DNA of 64,000 nucleotides. It comes from Hydractinia symbiolongicarpus (lineage: Eukaryota > Cnidaria > Hydrozoa > Anthoathecata > Hydractiniidae). The DNA lies in contig NC_079885.1 of assembly GCF_029227915.1 (NCBI RefSeq), positions 30,321,001 through 30,385,000 on the forward strand, written 5' to 3'. Both the position numbers and the translations under genes were made by a program. Every line of letters starts with the position of its first letter. The first letter of the stretch is position 1. The notes beneath the pieces were generated by a model. That model was given only the letters and a program-made list of their open reading frames with translations, made no database searches and had not been told where the DNA came from. Positions 11,602 to 23,824 of the stretch are shown here, piece by piece.

Positions 11602-13206
11602 AGAAAGTACCCAGGGTGTAAACTCATTTCCCGAACGATTTTTTAAATTATTATTTCACCACTAAAGCCCATGAGACTTGTAGTTTTTGATGAGACGCTG
11701 AATAAAAGAAGTTTAATCACTGGCAAACGAAAACCCGCGCTTTCCCGTAAATCCCGGACTCGGCCCGTATAGTCAAAAGTATACAAGGAAAGTACCCAGT
11801 GAGTAAACTCATTTTCCGAACGAATTTTTAAATTATTTTTTCACCACTAAAACGCATGAGACTTGTAGTTTTCAAAATTGTTTTCATTTTTGATGAGACG
11901 CTGAATAAAAGAAGTTTAATCGCCGGCAAACGAAAACCTGCGATTTCCCGTAAATCACGGACTCTGCCCGTATAGTCAAAAGTATACAAAGAAAGTACCC
12001 AGGGTGTAAACTCATTTCCCGAACGATTTTTTAAATTATTTTTTCACCACTAAAACGCATGAGACTTGTAGTTTTGAAAAATGTTTTCATTTTTGATGAG
12101 ACGCTGAATAAAAGAAGTTTAATCGCCGGCAAACGAAAACCTGCAATTTCCCGTAAATCCCGGACTCGGCCCGTATAGTCAAAAGTATACAAAGGAAGTA
12201 CCCAGGGAGTAAACTCATTTTCCGAACGAATTTTTAAATTATTATTTCACCACTAAAGCCCATGAGACTTGTAGTTTTTAAAAATGTTTTCATTTTTGAT
12301 GAGACGCTGAATAAAAGAAGTTTAATCGCCGGCAAACGAAAACCTGCGATTTCCCGTAAATCCCGGACTCGGCCCGTATAGTCAAAAGTATACAAAGAAA
12401 GTACCCAGGGTGTAAACTCATTTCCCGAACGATTTTTTAAATTATTATTTCACCACTAAAGCCCATGAGACTTGTAGTTTTTAAAAATGTTTTCATTTTT
12501 GATGAGACGCTGAATAAAAGAAGTTTAATCGCCGGCAAACGAAAACCTGCAATTTCCCGTAAATCCCGGATTCGGCCCGTATAGTCAAAAGTATACAAAG
12601 AAAGTACCCAGGGAGTAAACTTATTTCCAGAACGATTTTTTAAATTATTTTTTCACCACTAAAACGCATAAGACTTGTAGTTCTTAAAAATGTTTTCATT
12701 TTTGATGAGACGCTGAATAAAAGAAGTTTATTCGCCGGCAAACGAAAACCCGCGATTTCCCGTAAATCCCGGGCTTGGCCCGTATAGTCAAAAGTATACA
12801 AAGAAAGTACCCAGGGAGTAAACTCATTTCCCAAACGATTTTTTAAAATATTATTTCACCACTAAAGCCCATGAGACTTGTAGTTTTCAAAAATGTTTTC
12901 ATTTTTGATGAGACGCTGAAAAAAGAAGTTTAATCGCCGGCAAACGAAAACCTGCGATTTTCCGTCAAACCCGGACTCGGCCCGAATAGTCAAACGTATA
13001 CAAAGAAAGTACCCAGGGTGTAAACTCATTTCCCGAACGATTTTTTGAATTATTTTTTCACCACTAAAACGCATGAGACTTGTAGTTTTCAAAAATGTTT
13101 TCATTTTTGATGAGACGCTGAATAAAAGAAGTTTAATCACTGGCAAACGAAAACCCGCGATTTCCCGTAAATCCCGGACTCGGCCCGTATAGTCAAAAGT
13201 ATACAA
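11602..13206 (+). repeat. 1,605-bp tandem duplication, copy 2
   Basis: This is the direct tandem copy of 9,997-11,601. It ends at 13,206, because 13,207 (ACAAGGAAAG) differs from 11,602 (ACAAAGAAAG). A visible difference between copies is AATCGTCGG near 10,925 against AATCGCCGG near 12,530, so copy 2 is not a pure copy of copy 1. Confidence 0.88.
11673..11857 (+). repeat. Short 185-bp monomer, third occurrence
   Basis: The same deletion lies 1,605 bp after the second occurrence. It was carried by the 8-monomer tandem duplication. No other 185-bp monomer was seen in the window. Confidence 0.93.
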
Positions 13207-15659
13207 GGAAAGTACCCGGTAAGTAAACTCATTTTCCGAACGATTTTTTAAATTATTTTTTCACCACTAAAACGCATGAGACTTGTAGTTTTCAAAAATG
13301 TTTTCATTTTTGATGAGACGCTGAATAAAAGAAGTTTAATCGCCGGCAAACGAAAACTTGCGATTTCCCGTAAATCCCGGACTCGGCCCGTATAGTCAAA
13401 AGTATACAAAGAAAGTACCCAGGGAGTAAACTCATTTCCCAAACGAGTTTTTAAATTATTATTTCACCACTAAAGCCCATGAGACTTGTAGTTTTTAAAA
13501 ATGTTTTCATTTTTAATGAGACGCTGAATAAAAGAAGTTTAATCGCCGGCAAACGAAAACCCGCGATTTCCCGCAAATCCCGGACTCGGCCCGTATAGTC
13601 AAAAGTATACAAGGAAAGTACCCAGTGAGTAAACTCATTTCCCGAACGAATTTTTAAATTATTTTTTCACCACTAAAGCCCATGAAATTTGTAGTTTTTA
13701 AAAATGTTTTCATTTTTGATGAGACGCTGAATAAAAGAAGTTTAATCGCCTGCAAACGAAAACCCGCGATTTCCCGCAAATCCCGGACTCGGCCCGTATA
13801 GTCAAAAGTATGCAAGGAAAGTACCCAGTGAGTAAACTCATTTCCCAAACGAATTTTTAAATTACTTTTTCACCACTAAAGCCCATGAGACTTGTAGTTT
13901 TTAAAAATGTTTTCATTTTTGATGAGAAGCTGAATAAAAGAAGTTTAATCGCCGGCAAACGAAAACCCGCGATTTCCCGTATATCCCGGACGGGGCCCGT
14001 ATAGTCAAAAGTATACAAGGAAAGTACCCAGTGAGAAAACTCATTTCCCGAACGAATTTTTAAATTATTTTTTCACCACTAAAGCGCATGAGACTTGTAG
14101 TTTTCAAAAATGTTTTCATTTTTGATGAGACGCTGAATAAAAGAAGTTTAATCGCCGGCAAACGAAAACCCGCGATTTCCCGTAAATCCCGGGCTTGGCC
14201 CGTATAGTCAAAAGTATACAAAGAAAGTACCCAGGGAGTAAACTCATTTCCCGAACGATTTTTTAAATTAATTTTTCACCACTAAAACGCATGAGACTTG
14301 TAGTTCTCAAAAATGTTTTCATTTTTGATGAGACGCTGAATAAAAAAAGTTTAATCGCCGGCAAACGAAAACCTGCGATTTCCCGCAAATCCCGGACTCG
14401 GCCCATATAGTCAAAAGTATACAAAGAAAGTACCCAGGGAGTAAACTCATTTCCCGAACGATTTTTTAAATTAATTTTTCACCACTAAAGCCCATGAGAC
14501 TTGTAGTTTTTAAAAATGTTTTCATTTTTATTGAGACGCTGAATAAAAGAAGTTTAATCGCCGGCAAACGAAAACCCGCGATTTCCCGCAAATCCCGGAC
14601 TCGGCCCATATAGTCAAAAGTATACAAAGAAAGTACCCAGTGAGTAAACTCATTTCCCGAACGAATTTTTAAATTATTTTTTCACCACTAAAACCCAGGA
14701 AACTTGTAGTTTTTAAAAATGTTTTCATTTTTGATGAGACGCTGAATAAAAGAAGTTTAATCGCCTGCAAACGAAAACCCGCGATTTCCCGCAAATCCCG
14801 GACTCGGCCCGTATAGTCAAAAGTATGCAAGGAAAGTACCCAGTGAGTAAACTCATTTCCCAAACGAATTTTTAAATTATTTTTTCACCACTAAAGCCCA
14901 TGAGACTTGTGGGTTTTTAAAAATGTTTTCATTTTTGATGAGAAGCTGAATAAAAGAAGTTTAATCGCCGGCAAACGAAAACCCGCGATTTCCCGTATAT
15001 CCCGGACGGGGCCCGTATAGTCAAAAGTATACAAGGAAAGTACCCAGTGAGAAAACTCATTTCCCGAACGAATTTTTAAATTATTTTTTCACCACTAAAG
15101 CGCATGAGACTTGTAGTTTTCAGAAATGTTGCCATTTTTAATGAGACGCTGAATAAAAGAAGTTTAATCGCCGGCAAACGAAAACCCGCGATTTCCCGCA
15201 AATCCCGGACTCGGCCCGTATAGTCAAAAGTTTACAGAGAAAGTACCCGGGGTGTAAACTCATTTCCCGAACGATTTTTTAAATTATTATTTCACCACTA
15301 AAGCCCATGAGACTTGTAGTTTTTAAAAATGTTTTCATTTTTGATGAGACGCTGAATAAAAGAAGTTTAATTGCCGGCAAACGAAAACCCGAGACTTCCC
15401 GTAAATCCCAGACTCGGCCCGTATAGTCAAAAGTATACAAAGAAAGTACCCAGGGAGTAAACTCATTTCCCGAACGATTTTTTAAATTAATATTCACCAC
15501 CAAAACGCATGAGACTTGTAGTTTTCAGAAATGTTTTCATTTTTGATGAGACGCTTAATGAAAGTGGTTTATTCGCCGGCAAACGAAAACCCGCGATATC
15601 ACGTAAATCCCGGGCTTGGCCCGTATAGTCGAATGTATACAAAGAAAGTACCCTGTGAG
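13207..15659 (+). repeat. Segment with 5-monomer (1,015-bp) periodicity
   Basis: About twelve monomers. The stretch near 13,465-14,105 recurs near 14,480-15,121: GCCTGCAAACG with GTATGCAAGG, then GAGAAGCTG with GTATATCCCGGACGGGGCC, then AAAGCGCATGAG. The offset is 1,015 bp, becoming 1,016 after an extra base in the GTGGGTTTTT box near 14,911. From about 15,280 the ATTGCCGG/ACTTCCCG/TTAATATTCACC monomer type first appears; it becomes common further right. Confidence 0.78.
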
Positions 15660-17550
15660 TAAACTCATTTCCCGAACGATTTTTTAAATTATCTTTTCAC
15701 CACTAAAACGCATGAGACTTGTAGTTTTTAAAAATGTTTTCATTTTTGATGAGACGCTGAATAAAAGAAGTTTAATCGCCGCCAAACGAAAACCCGCGAT
15801 TTCCCGTAAATCCCGGGCTTGGCCCGTATAGTCAAAAGTATACAAAGAAAGTACCCAGGGAGTAAACTCATTTCACGAACGATTTTTTAAATTAATTTTT
15901 CACAACTAAAACGCATGAGACTTGTAGTTTTCAAAAATGTTTTCATTTTTGATGAGACGCTGAATAAAAGAAGTTTAATCGCCGGCAAACGAAAACCTGC
16001 GATTTCCCGTAAATCCCGTACTCGGCCCGTATAGTCAAAAGTATACAAAGAAAGTACCCAGGGTGTAAACTCATTTCCCAAACGAGTTTTTAAATTATTA
16101 TTTCACCACTAAAGCCCATGACACTTGTAGTTTTTAAGAATGTTTTCATTTTTAATGAGACGCTGAATAAAAGAAGTTTAATCGCCGGCAAACGAAAACC
16201 CGCGATTTCCCGCAAATCCCGGACTCGGCCCGTATAGTCAAAAGTATACAAGGAAAGTACCCAGTGAGTAAACTCATCTCCCGAACGAATTTTTACATTA
16301 TTTTTTCACCACTAAAGCCCATGAAACTTGTAGTTTTTAAAAATGTTTTCATTTTTGATGAGACGCTGAATAAAAGAAGTTTAATTGCCGGCAAACGAAA
16401 ACCCGCGACTTTCCGTAAATCCCAGACTCGGCCCGTATAGTCAAAAGTATACAAAGAAAGTACCAAGGGAGTAAACTCATTTCCCGAACGATTTTTTAAA
16501 TTAATATTCACCACTAAAACGCATGAGACTTGTAGTTTTCAGAAATGTTTTCATTTTTGATGAGACGCTTAGAGAAAGTGGTTTAATCGCCGGCAAACGA
16601 AAACCCGCGATATCACGTAAATCCCGGGCTTGGCCCGTATAGTCGAATGTATACAAAGAAAGTACCCTGTGAGTAAACTCATTTCCCGAACGATTTTTTA
16701 AATTATCTTTTCACCACAAAAACGCATGAGACTTGTAGTTTTTAAAAATGTTTTCATTTTTGATGAGACGCTGAATAAAAGAAGTTTAATCGCCGGCAAA
16801 CGAAAACCCGCGATTTCCCGTAAATCCCGGGCTTGGCCCGTATAGTCAAAAGTATACAAAAAAGTACCCAGGGAGTAAACTCATTTCCCGAACGATTTTT
16901 TAAATTAATTTTTCACCACTAAAACGCATGAGACTTGTAGTTTTCAAAAATGTTTTCATTTTTGATGAGACGCTGAATAAAAGAAGTTTAATCGCCGGCA
17001 AACGAAAACCTGCGATTTCCCGTAAATCCCGGACTCGGCCCGTATAGTCAAAAGTATACAAAGAAAGTACCCAGGGAGTAAACTCATTTCCCAAACGAGT
17101 TTTTAAATTATTATTTCACCACTAAAGCCCATGAGATTTGTAGTTTTTAAGAATGTTTTCATTTTTAATGAGACGCTGAATAAAAGAAGTTTAATCGCCG
17201 GCAAACGAAAACCCGCGATTTCCCGCAAATCCCGGACTCGGCCCGTATAGTCAAATGTATACAAGGAAAGTACCCAGTGAGTAAACTCATTTCCCGAACG
17301 AATTTTTAAATTATTTTTTCACCACTAAAGCCCATGAAACTTGTAGTTTTTAAAAATGTTTTCATTTTTGATGAGACGCTGAATAAAAAAAGTTTAATCG
17401 CCTGCAAACGAAAACCCGCGATTTCCCGCAAATCCCGGACTCGGCCCGTATAGTCAAAAGTATGCAAGGAAAGTACCCAGTGAGTAAACTCATTTCCCAA
17501 ACGAATTTTTAAATTATTTTTTCACCACTAAAGCCCATGAGACTTGTAGT
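15660..17550 (+). repeat. 2,028-bp (10-monomer) repeat, copy A
   Basis: Matches 17,688-19,578 at an offset of 2,028 bp, with the same order of monomer types (TTATCTTTTCACC, TTAATTTTTCACC, AACGAGTTTTTAAATTATTATT, ATTTTTACATT, TTAATATTCACC with CGCTTAGAGAAAG, and so on). Within it there is a weaker 5-monomer alternation of about 1,013-1,015 bp. Limits were set by the first mismatching bases on each side. Confidence 0.8.
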
Positions 17551-17687
17551 TTTCAGAAATGTTGTCATTTTTGATGAGACGCTTAATGAAAGTGGTTTAA
17601 TCGCCGGCAAACGAAAACCCGCCATTTCCCGTAAACCCCGGACTCGGCCCGTATAGTCAAAAGTTTACAGAGAAAGTACCCGGGGTG

Positions 17688-19578
17688 TAAACTCATTTCC
17701 CGAACGATTTTTTAAATTATCTTTTCACCACTAAAACGCATGAGACTTGTAGTTTTTAAAAATGTTTTCATTTTTGATGAGACGCTGAATAAAAGAAGTT
17801 TAATCGCCGGCAAACGAAAACCCGCGATTTCCCGTAAATCCCGGGCTTGGCCCGTATAGTCAAAAGTATACAAAGAAAGTACCCAGGGAGTAAACGCATT
17901 TCACGAACGATTTTTTAAATTAATTTTTCACCACTAAAACGCATGAGACTTGTAGTTTTCAAAAATGTTTTCATTTTTGATGAGACGCTGAATAAAAGAA
18001 GTTTAATCGCCGGCAAACGAAAACCTGCGATTTCCCGTAAATCCCGTACTCGGCCCGTATAGTCAAAAGTATACAAAGAAAGTACCCAGGGAGTAAACTC
18101 ATTTCCCAAACGAGTTTTTAAATTATTATTTCACCACTAAAGCCCATGAGACTTGTAGTTTTTAAGAATGTTTTCATTTTTAATGAGACGCTGAATAAAA
18201 GAAGTTTAATCGCCGGCAAACGAAAACCCGCGATTTCCCGCAAATCCCGGACTCGGCCCGTATAGTCAAAAGTATACAAGGAAAGTACCCAGTGAGTAAA
18301 CTCATTTCCCGAACGAATTTTTACATTATTTTTTCACCACTAAAGCCCATGAAACTTGTAGTTTTTAAAAATGTTTTCATTTTTGATGAGACGCTGAATA
18401 AAAGAAGTTTAATTACCGGCAAACGAAAACCCGCGACTTTCCGTAAATCCCAGACTCGGCCCGTATAGTCAAAAGTATACAAAGAAAGTACCCAGGGAGT
18501 AAACTCATTTCCCGAACGATGTTTTAAATTAATATTCACCACTAAAACGCATGAGACTTGTAGTTTTCAGAAATGTTTTCATTTTTGATGAGACGCTTAG
18601 AGAAAGTGGTTTAATCGCCGGCAAACGAAAACCCGCGATATCACGTAAATCCCGGGCTTGGCCCGTATAGTCGAATGTATACAAAGAAAGTACCCTGTGA
18701 GTAAACTCATTTCCCGAACGATTTTTTAAATTATCTTTTCACCACTAAAACGCATGAGACTTGTAGTTTTTAAAAATGTTTTCATTTTTGATGAGACGCT
18801 GAATAAAAGAAGTTTAATCGCCAGCAAACGAAAACCCGCGATTTCCCGTAAATCCCGGGCTTGGCCCGTATAGTCAAAAGTATACAAAAAAGTACCCAGG
18901 GAGTAAACTCATTTCCCGAACGATTTTTTAAATTAATTTTTCACCACTAAAACGCATGAGACTTGTAGTTTTCAAAAATGTTTTCATTTTTGATGAGACG
19001 CTGAATAAAAGAAGTTTAATCGCCGGCAAACGAAAACCTGCGATTTCCCGTAAATCCCGGACTCGGCCCGTATAGTCAAAAGTATACAAAGAAAGTACCC
19101 AGGGAGTAAACTCATTTCCCAAACGAGTTTTTAAATTATTATTTCACCACTAAAGCCCATGAGATTTGTAGTTTTTAAGAATGTTTTCATTTTTAATGAG
19201 ACGCTGAATAAAAGAAGTTTAATCGCCGGCAAACGAAAACCCGCGATTTCCCGCAAATCCCGGACTCGGCCCGTATAGTCAAATGTATACAAGGAAAGTA
19301 CCCAGTGAGTAAACTCATTTCCCGAACGAATTTTTAAATTATTTTTTCACCACTAAATCCCATGAAACTTGTAGTTTTTAAAAATGTTTTCATTTTTGAT
19401 GAGACGCTGAATAAAAGAAGTTTAATCGCCTGCAAACGAAAACCCGCGATTTCCCGCAAATCCCGGACTCGGCTGTATAGTCAAAAGTATGCAAGGAAAG
19501 TACCCAGTGAGTAAACTCATTTCCCAAACGAATTTTTAAATTATTTTTTCACCACTAAAGCCCATGAGACTTGTAGTT
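17688..19578 (+). repeat. 2,028-bp repeat, copy B
   Basis: Second copy of 15,660-17,550; for example, the CGCTTAGAGAAAG box occurs near 16,567 and 18,595. About 140 bp (17,551-17,687) between the copies belongs to a different monomer type (CAGAAATGTTG with CGCCATTTCCCGTAAACCCC). The end of this copy overlaps the start of the first 11,364-bp unit, which shows that duplications of different ages are superimposed. Confidence 0.8.
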
Positions 19579-22500
19579 TTTAAAAATGTTTTCATTTTTG
19601 ATGAGACGCTGAATAAAAGAAGTTTAATCGCCGGCAAACGAAAACCCGCGATTTCCCGTAAATCCCGGACGGGGCCCGTATAGTCAAAAGTATACAAGGA
19701 AAGTACTCAGTGAGAAAACTCATTTCCCGAACGAATTTTTAAATTATTTTTTCACCACTAAAACGCATGAGACTTGTAGTTTTTAGAAATGTTGTCATTT
19801 TTGATGAGACGCTTAATGAAAGTGGTTTAATCGCCGGCAAACGAAAACCCGCCATTTCCCGTAAACCCCGGACTCGTTCCGTATAGTCAAAAGTTTACAG
19901 AGAAAGTACCCGGGGTGTAAACTCATTTCCCGAACGATTTTTTAAATTATCTTTTCACCACTAAAACGCATGAGACTTGTAGTTTTTAAAAATGTTTTCA
20001 TTTTTGATGAGACGCTGAATAAAAGAAGTTTAATCGCCGGCAAACGAAAACCCGCGATTTCCCGTAAATCCCGGGCTTGGCCCGTATAGTCAAAAGTATA
20101 CAAAGAAAGTACCCAGGGAGTAAACTCATTTCCCGAACGATTTTTTAAATTAATTTTTCACCACTAAAACGCATGAGACTTGTAGTTTTCAAAAATTTTT
20201 TCATTTTTGATGAGACGCTGAATAAAAGAAGTTTAATCGCCGGCAAACGAAAACCCGCGATTTCCCGTAAATCCCGAGCTTGGCCCGTATAGTCAAAAGT
20301 ATACAAAAAAGTACCCAGGGAGTAAACTCATTTCCCGAACGATTTTTTAAATTAATTTTTCACCACTAAAACGCATGAGACTTGTAGTTTTCAAAAATTT
20401 TTTCATTTTTGATGAGACGCTGAATAAAAGAAGTTTAATCGCCGGCAAACGAAAACCTGCGATTTCCCGTAAATCCCGGACTCGGCCCGTATAGTCAAAA
20501 GTATACAAAGAAAGTACCCAGGGAGTAAACTCATTTCCCAAACGAGTTTTTAAATTATTATTTCACCACTAACGCCCATGAGATTTGTAGTTTTTAAGAA
20601 TGTTTTCATTTTTAATGAGACGCTGAATAAAAGAAGTTTAATCGCCGGCAAACGAAAACCCGCGATTTCCCGCAAATCCCGGACTCGGCCCGTATAGTCA
20701 AATGTATACAAGGAAAGTACCCAGTGAGTAAACTCATTTCCCGAACGAATTTTTAAATTATTTTTTCACCACTAAAGCCCATGAAACTTGTAGTTTTTAA
20801 AAATGTTTTCATTTTTGATGAGACGCTGAATAAAAGAAGTTTAATCGCCTGCAAACGAAAACCCGCGATTTCCCGCAAATCCCGGACTCGGCCCGTATAG
20901 TCAAAAGTATGCAAGGAAAGTACCCAGTGAGTAAACTCATTTCCCAAACGAATTTTTAAATTATTTTTTCACCACTAAAGCCCATGAGACTTGTAGTTTT
21001 TAAAAATGTTTTCATTTTTGATGAGACGCTGAATAAAAGAAGTTTAATCGCCGGCAAACGAAAACCCGCGATTTCCCGTAAATCCCGGACGGGGCCCGTA
21101 TAGTCAAAAGTATACAAGGAAAGTACCCAGTGAGAAAACTCATTTCCCGAACGAATTTTTAAATTATTTTTTCACCACTAAAACGCATGAGACTTGTAGT
21201 TTTCAGAAATGTTGTCATTTTTGATGAGACGCTTAATGAAAGTGGTTTAATCGCCGGCAAACGAAAACCCGCCATTTCCCGTAAACCCCGGACTCGGCCC
21301 GTATAGTCAAAAGTTTACAGAGAAAGTACCCGGGGTGTAAACTCATTTCCCGAACGATTTTTTAAATTATCTTTTCACCACTAAAACGCATGAGACTTGT
21401 AGTTTTTAAGAATGTTTTCATTTTTGATGAGACGCTGAATAAAAGAAGTTTAATCGCCGGCAAACGAAAACCCGCGATTTCCCGTAAATCCCGGGCTTGG
21501 CCCGTATAGTCAAAAGTATACAAAGAAAGTACCCAGGGAGTAAACTCATTTCCCGAACGATTTTTTAAATTAATTTTTCACCACTAAAACGCATGAGACT
21601 TGTAGTTTTCAAAAATGTTTTCATTTTTGATGAGACGCTGAATAAAAGAAGTTTAATCGCCGGCAAACGAAAACCTGCGATTTCCCGTAAATCCCGGACT
21701 CGGCCCGTATAGTCAAAAGTATACAAAGAAAGTACCCAGGGAGTAAACTCATTTCCCAAACGAGTTTTTAAATTATTATTTCACCACTAAAGCCCATGAG
21801 ACTTGTAGTTTTTAAGAATGTTTTCATTTTTAATGAGACGCTGAATAAAAGAAGTTTAATCGCCGGCAAACGAAAACCCGCGATTTCCCGCAAATCCCGG
21901 ACTCGGCCCGTATAGTCAAATGTATACAAGGAAAGTACCCAGTGAGTAAACTCATTTCCCGAACGAATTTTTAAATTATTTTTTCACCACTAAAGCCCAT
22001 GAAACTTGTAGTTTTTAAAAATGTTTTCATTTTTGATGAGACGCTGAATAAAAGAAGTTTAATCGCCTGCAAACGAAAACCCGCGATTTCCCGCAAATCC
22101 CGGACTCGGCCCGTATAGTCAAAAGTATGCAAGGAAAGTACCCAGTGAGTAAACTCATTTCCCAAAAGAATTTTTAAATTATTTTTTCACCACTAAAGCC
22201 CATGAGACTTGTAGTTTTTAAAAATGTTTTCATTTTTGATGAGACGCTGAATAAAAGAAGTTTAATCGCCGGCAAACGAAAACCCGCGATTTCCCGTAAA
22301 TCCCGGACGGGCCCCGTATAGTCAAAAGTATACAAGGAAAGTACCCAGTGAGAAAACTCATTTCCCGAACGAATTTTTAAATTATTTTTTCACCACTAAA
22401 ACGCATGGGACTTGTAGTTTTCAGAAATGTTGTCATTTTTGATGAGACGCTTAATGAAAGTGGTTTAATCGCCGGCAAACGAAAACCCGCCATTTCCCGT

Positions 22501-23109
22501 AAACCCCGGACTCGGCCCTTATAGTCAAAAGTTTACAGAGAAAGTACCCGGGATGTAAACTCATTTCCCGAACGATTTTTTAAATTATTATTTCACCACT
22601 AAAACCCATGAGACTTGTAGTTTTTAAAAATGTTTTCATTTTTGATGAGACGCTGAATAAAAGAAGTTTAATTGCCGGCAAACGAAAACCCGCGACTTCC
22701 CGTAAATCCCAGACTCGGCCCGTATAGTAAAAAAGTATACAAAGAAAGTACCCAGGGAGTAAACTCATTTCCCGAACGATTTTTTAAATTAATATCCACC
22801 ACTAAAACGCATGAGACTTGTAGTTTTCAGAAATGTTTTCATTTTTGATGAGACGCCTAATGAAAGTGGTTTAATCGCCGGCAAACGAAAACCCGCGATA
22901 TCACGTAAATCCCGGGCTTGGCCAGTATAGTCGAATGTATACAAAGAAAGTACCCTGTGAGTAAACTCATTTCCCGAACGATTTTTCAAATTATCTTTTC
23001 ACCACTAAAACGCATGAGACTTGCAGTTTTCAAAAATGTTTTCATTTTTGATGAGACGCTTAATAAAAGAGGTTTAATCGCCGCCAAACGAAATCCCGCG
23101 ATTTCCCGT

Positions 23110-23128
23110 AAATCCCGGGCTTGGCCCG
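23110..23128. repeat. SmaI-type palindrome and small GC hairpin in GGGCTTGG-subtype core
   Basis: In this monomer subtype the core reads ATCCCGGGCTTGGCCCG. It contains the palindrome CCCGGG and an inverted repeat CGGGC / GCCCG with a TTG loop. The alternative subtype GGACTCGG lacks both. The motif is rare left of 11 kb and common to the right, so it separates monomer classes. Confidence 0.6.
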
Positions 23129-23138
23129 TATAGTCGAA
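23125..23138 (-). other. CENP-B-box-like motif, one base short (example)
   Basis: On the minus strand the sequence is TTCG-ACT-A-TA-CGGG. The essential CENP-B box positions are TTCG, four bases, A, two bases, CGGG. All nine essential bases are present in order, but the first spacer is three bases instead of four. The motif exists only in monomers with the GTCGAATG variant (for example 1671-1684 and 23,125-23,138). Binding by a CENP-B-like or other pogo-derived protein is speculation. Confidence 0.3.
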
Positions 23139-23824
23139 TGTATACAAAGAAAGTACCCAGGGAGTAAACTCATTTACCGAACGATTTTTTAAATTTTTTT
23201 TTCACCACTAAAACGCATGAGACTTGTAGTTTTCAAAAATGTTTTCATTTTTGATGAGACGCTGAATAAAAGAAGTTTAATCGCCGGCAAACGAAAACCT
23301 GCGATTTCCCGTAAATCCTGGGCTTGGCCCATTTAGTCAAAAGTATACAAAGAAAGTACCCAGGGAGTAAACTAATTTCCCAAACGATTTTTTAAATTAT
23401 TATTTCACCACTAAAGCCCATGAGACTTGTAGTTTTTAAAAATGTTTTCATTTTTGATGAGACGCGGAATAAAAGAAGTTTAATCGCCGGCAAACGAAAA
23501 CCTGCGATTTCCCGTAAATCCCGGACTCGGCCCGTATAGTCAAAAGTATACAAGGAAAGTACCCAGTGAGTAAACTCATTTCAATAACGAATTTTTAAAT
23601 TATTTTTTCATCACTAAAGCCCATGAGACTTGTAGTTTTTAAAAATGTTTTCATTTTTGATGAGAGGCTGAATAAAAGAAGTTTAATCGCCTGCAAACGA
23701 AAACCCGCGATTTCCCGCAAATCCCGGACTCGGCACGTATAGTCAAAAGTATGCAAGGAAAGTACCCAGTGAGTAAACTCATTTCCCGAACGAATTTTTA
23801 AATTATTTTTTCACCACTAAAGCC

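Larger units (their letters stand above)
20172..23824 (+). repeat. 3,653-bp (18-monomer) sub-unit a of copy 1
   Basis: Matches 23,825-27,477 at an offset of 3,653 bp. It includes the AAAATTTTTTCATT variant, the CTAACGCCC variant, GGACGGGGCCC and then GGACGGGCCCC monomers, the TATAGTAAAAAAGTATAC insertion variant, and the GATATCACG and CGCCGCCAAACG monomers. Length is 18 x 203 minus 1. Confidence 0.87.

Noticed and set aside
22918-23133. Plus-strand open frames of 64-71 codons (22,918; 34,282; 47,566; 48,175; 63,397)
   Set aside because: The same repeat read on the other strand. The pair at 22,918 and 34,282 is identical only because both lie in the 11,364-bp duplication.
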